A stretch of 64,000 nt of DNA, from NCBI GenBank assembly GCA_964213355.1, contig CAXOVY010000002.1, positions 15,412 through 79,411 of the forward strand, written 5' to 3'. Position 1 is the first letter of the stretch. Each line of letters begins with the position of its first letter. Position numbers and translations under genes: made by a program. Shown here piece after piece: positions 61,318-64,000 of the stretch. Origin of the DNA: JBAXAM01 sp964213355. GTDB lineage: Bacteria > Pseudomonadota > Gammaproteobacteria > UBA9339. The notes beneath the pieces were generated by a model. That model searched no databases. It was not told the origin of the DNA and worked only from the letters and a program-made list of their open reading frames with translations.

Positions 61318-63210
61318 ATGAAAAATAAATCAAATTACACAGCAGAGGCAATTGAAGTTTTAAGTGGGCTAGAACCAGTACAAAAACGTCCTGGAATGTA
61401 CACTGATACCTCGCGTCCTAACCATTTAGCCCAAGAAGCAATTGATAATAGTGTTGATGAAGTTATAGCTGGGCACGCCACGAGTGTTACTGTAATTCTA
61501 TATAAAGACAACACAATTGAAGTAATCGACGATGGTCGTGGCATGCCAGTTGATATGCATCCGGAAGAAAAAATTTCTGGTGTAGAGTTAATTCTCACTC
61601 GTCTTCATGCCGGTGCAAAATTTTCGGATAAACACTACCGTTTTTCTGGTGGTTTACATGGTGTTGGTATTTCGGTGGTTAACGCTTTATCGTCATACTT
61701 TGAAGTTACAGTTAGACGTGATGGCAAAATATTTGGTATGAAATTTGTCGATGGTGTACCTACAGATAAATTAAAAGTCATTGGTTCTTGCGGTGCGCGT
61801 GAAACTGGGACAAGTTTGCGCTTTTTACCTAACCCAAAATATTTTGATACTACTAAGTTTGCAACGCCACAATTAAAGCATTTACTCCGTGCTAAAGCAT
61901 TTTTGTGTCCAGGGCTAAAAGTTAAATTCCAAAATGAACAAACTGATGAAGCTGACACATGGTATTTTGAAGATGGCGTAAAAGGATACCTAATGTCAAC
62001 CCTTGCCGACGTCAATTGCATCCCAGAAGCTCCATTTACAGGAAATTTTTCCACGGAAAACGAAGTTGCTGAGTGGGCACTAACTTGGTTTCCAGAGGAT
62101 AAATCCCAAATTACCGAAAGCTATGTCAATTTGATTCCTACCGTGCAAGGTGGTACGCATGTCAATGGATTGCGTTCTGGTTTAAGCGAAGCTATGCGTG
62201 AATTTTGTGAAATTCGTAAATTATTGCCGCGTGGTATCAAAATAAGTCCAGAAGATGTTTGGGAGAACTGCAATTATATTCTTTCCGTAAAACTAGTTGA
62301 TCCGCAGTTTTCGGGTCAAACTAAAGAGCGTTTGACCTCGCGTCAATCTGCCGCTTTTGTTGCCGGAGTAACCAAAGACTCATTTAGTTTATGGCTAAAT
62401 CAAAATATCCATCTTGGCGAAGCCTTGGCCGAACTTGTTATTAATAATGCACAAACACGTTTAAATGCCGAAAAGAAAATAGCACGTAAGAAAGTCACAT
62501 CTGGTCCTGCGCTTCCAGGAAAATTAGCTGATTGTGTTTCGCAAGATAACAAGCGTACTGAATTGTTTTTGGTTGAAGGTGATTCTGCTGGTGGATCTGC
62601 TAAACAAGCACGCGATCGCGAAACGCAAGCTGTGCTGCCATTGCGCGGTAAGATTTTAAACACTTGGGAAGTTAACTCTGAAGAAGTGCTTGCTTCGCAA
62701 GAAGTGCACAATATTGCTGTTGCTTTAGGAATTGATCCTGGTATAGATAATCTTGAGAATCTGCGTTATTACAAAGTTTGTATTCTTGCTGATGCTGATT
62801 CTGATGGTCTGCATATCGCCACTTTATTATGTGCTTTATTTTTGAGGCATTTCCGCCCTTTAGTTCGAGCCGGACATGTTTATGTTGCCATGCCACCACT
62901 TTATCGCATCGATATCGGTAAAGATATTTTTTATGCTTTAGATGACGAGGAAAAACAGGGAATTCTCGATCGTATCAAAGCAGAGAAAAAAACCGGCAAT
63001 GTTGATATTCAACGCTTCAAAGGTCTGGGTGAAATGAATCCGTTGCAACTACGCGAAACTACAATGTCAGCCGACACGCGTCGCTTAGTGCAATTAACCA
63101 TTACAGATGGTGATAATGTTGACGAATTAATGGATATGCTACTTGCCAAACGCCGTGCCTCTGATCGCAAGAGCTGGTTAGAGACTAAGGGAAATCTAGC
63201 AGAAGTTTAG
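61318..63210 (+). CDS. parE: DNA topoisomerase IV subunit B
   Basis: A 630-residue GHKL ATPase subunit. EAIEVLSGLEPVQKRPGMYT and HLAQEAIDNSVDEVIAG start the ATPase domain, followed by VIDDGRGMPVDMHP and the ATP lid GGLHGVGISVVNALS. The TOPRIM domain has LVEGDSAGGSAKQARDRETQ and ADADSDGLHIATLL. The RFKGLGEMNP motif is near the end. Its length and lack of the GyrB insertion identify ParE. The start at 61318 gives the E. coli length; a TTG 42 bases upstream is in frame. It is divergent from hypA. Confidence 0.95.
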   Translation: MKNKSNYTAEAIEVLSGLEPVQKRPGMYTDTSRPNHLAQEAIDNSVDEVIAGHATSVTVILYKDNTIEVIDDGRGMPVDMHPEEKISGVELILTRLHAGAKFSDKHYRFSGGLHGVGISVVNALSSYFEVTVRRDGKIFGMKFVDGVPTDKLKVIGSCGARETGTSLRFLPNPKYFDTTKFATPQLKHLLRAKAFLCPGLKVKFQNEQTDEADTWYFEDGVKGYLMSTLADVNCIPEAPFTGNFSTENEVAEWALTWFPEDKSQITESYVNLIPTVQGGTHVNGLRSGLSEAMREFCEIRKLLPRGIKISPEDVWENCNYILSVKLVDPQFSGQTKERLTSRQSAAFVAGVTKDSFSLWLNQNIHLGEALAELVINNAQTRLNAEKKIARKKVTSGPALPGKLADCVSQDNKRTELFLVEGDSAGGSAKQARDRETQAVLPLRGKILNTWEVNSEEVLASQEVHNIAVALGIDPGIDNLENLRYYKVCILADADSDGLHIATLLCALFLRHFRPLVRAGHVYVAMPPLYRIDIGKDIFYALDDEEKQGILDRIKAEKKTGNVDIQRFKGLGEMNPLQLRETTMSADTRRLVQLTITDGDNVDELMDMLLAKRRASDRKSWLETKGNLAEV

Positions 63211-63213
63211 TTT

Positions 63214-63846
63214 CTAAACCGCTTTTGCCGCATCACCCCATTTTACTTCAAGCTCGGGCAAGTTTTTTAAATCAATACAAGAAAAAACTAGGACATCAGT
63301 ATGTCTGCCATCAGCAACTGCTATGGAATTATTACGCAGTGTTCCATCTAACTGAAAACCTAGATGCTGCGGAATTAATTGGCTGCGGACATTTTTTGCC
63401 TCACAACGAATTTCAATACGACGTACCCCAAGCTGCAAAAAACAGTAGCGAATTAAAGCATTAGTTGCTTCGGTAGTATATCCCTTATGTGTATGTGAGG
63501 TGCGCATCCAAAAACCAAGCTCAAATTTTGGTATATCCCAAGCTATATTCCACATAACTATATGGCCGATGAATATGCCGCTTGTTTTTTCAATAATCCA
63601 AAGTGGTAATCCGATATTGTTATTATTTTTCAGAATCCAATTGGCGCAGCATTCACGAATATATTCTTCGGATTGATTAACGGTTGGGTGATATTGAGCC
63701 CAAGGCATCCACGGGCGCAATTCGTCCATTGATTCGGTTACGGCTTTGGTATACTCATGAGCATCGACATACCCCATAATTGGTTGGCGCAATAACAAAC
63801 GTGGCGTAACAATCGGCAGCGGAAAATCAATCATAATTGGGCGCAT
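63214..63846 (-). CDS. GNAT acetyltransferase, RimJ/RimL type
   Basis: A 210-residue N-acetyltransferase. TPRLLLRQP at the N-terminus is the common RimJ/RimL opening, followed by ELGFWMRTSHTHKGYTTEAT (the acetyl-CoA loop, in the Q/R-x-x-G-x-A position) and RRIEIRCEAKNVRSQLIPQH near the end. It probably acetylates the N-terminus of a ribosomal protein or a small amine; the acceptor cannot be read from sequence. It converges on parE with a three-base gap. Confidence 0.85.
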   Translation of the reverse strand: MRPIMIDFPLPIVTPRLLLRQPIMGYVDAHEYTKAVTESMDELRPWMPWAQYHPTVNQSEEYIRECCANWILKNNNNIGLPLWIIEKTSGIFIGHIVMWNIAWDIPKFELGFWMRTSHTHKGYTTEATNALIRYCFLQLGVRRIEIRCEAKNVRSQLIPQHLGFQLDGTLRNNSIAVADGRHTDVLVFSCIDLKNLPELEVKWGDAAKAV

Positions 63847-64000
63847 AATTTCCTCATTTTTCTACAAAATACACATCATACCTGCAACTACCGTGGGCAG
63901 AAAATTTTAAATCTGGCTTAATTAGACCCAAATTTGGGGCATAACTCCTCAACGCTAATCTAATTGACCCACCATATTGCTAAAAAAAGTGACCCAGTCT

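Noticed and set aside
63927..63938. 12-bp palindrome CCCAAATTTGGG near the right edge
   Set aside because: Short and AT-centred; could occur by chance, and the window ends before any context can be judged.
1..64000. CRISPR arrays, rRNA operons, prophage or complete insertion sequences
   Set aside because: No regularly spaced repeats, rRNA sequence, phage structural genes or intact transposase were seen on either strand.

Overview
The window is a low-GC (roughly 38-40 % by eye), densely packed gammaproteobacterial chromosome segment. Core-gene order (hup - tRNA-Val - tRNA-Asp - ppiD, rpsA - lapA - lapB, cmk - rpsA, dut next to algC), a bacterial mevalonate operon in place of visible MEP genes, FabI, and TilS and ParE of normal type all fit a Legionellales/Coxiellaceae-like bacterium, probably host-associated. 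This placement is inferred from gene content and was not tested by a search.

Left end (1-5.75 kb, minus strand): a MATE exporter fragment and a complete HMG-CoA-synthase-type beta-branching cassette of a trans-AT polyketide pathway. In transcription order it is: broken metallo-hydrolase (PksB-like), AcpK-type ACP, decarboxylating ketosynthase with Cys replaced by Ser (PksF), HMG-synthase (PksG), two enoyl-CoA hydratases (PksH, PksI). The megasynthase itself is not in the window and would be expected to the left. The hydrolase gene carries a homopolymer frameshift and a ~205-bp GC-rich palindromic insertion.

5.9-12.7 kb: an unrecognised two-gene unit (unknown protein plus UPF0149 protein), an MFS transporter with an L,D-transpeptidase, then obgE - dut - algC. 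12.9-13.5 kb: two tandem short genes with double-glycine leader peptides (bacteriocin-like) closed by a strong terminator. 13.5-18.6 kb: mevalonate operon mvaS - mevalonate kinase - phosphomevalonate kinase-type GHMP kinase - stand-alone LigD 3'-phosphoesterase - a fused MvaD-Idi protein.

18.8-31 kb: housekeeping block (cation:dicarboxylate symporter, tilS with an in-frame palindromic insertion, accA, ZIP transporter, lapB, lapA, rpsA, cmk, gyrA, hflX). 31.2-35.5 kb: small Cys-rich protein, a heavy-metal P-type ATPase whose last membrane segments are in another frame, and rnr.

35.7-43.5 kb: a three-gene minus-strand operon that looks like a small-molecule signalling or effector locus: a one-module NRPS (C-A-T-reductase) followed, with overlap or 2-bp spacing, by a PAS histidine kinase with two receiver-like domains and a paralogous pseudokinase. 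The receiver degeneracy of the two sensor proteins is reciprocal. An ISAs1-type transposase relic lies upstream.

44-64 kb: tRNA-Leu(CAG) framed by a perfect 14-bp inverted repeat, a group of lipoproteins, fabI, a PduO-type cobalamin adenosyltransferase, ppiD, two tRNAs, hup, tldD, two membrane glycosyltransferases, lolD-lolC, an inserted AAA/DUF4143 plus MNT-HEPN pair bracketed by 31-bp imperfect direct repeats, rhlE-like helicase, hypB-hypA, parE and a GNAT acetyltransferase. No rRNA, CRISPR array or intact insertion sequence was seen.
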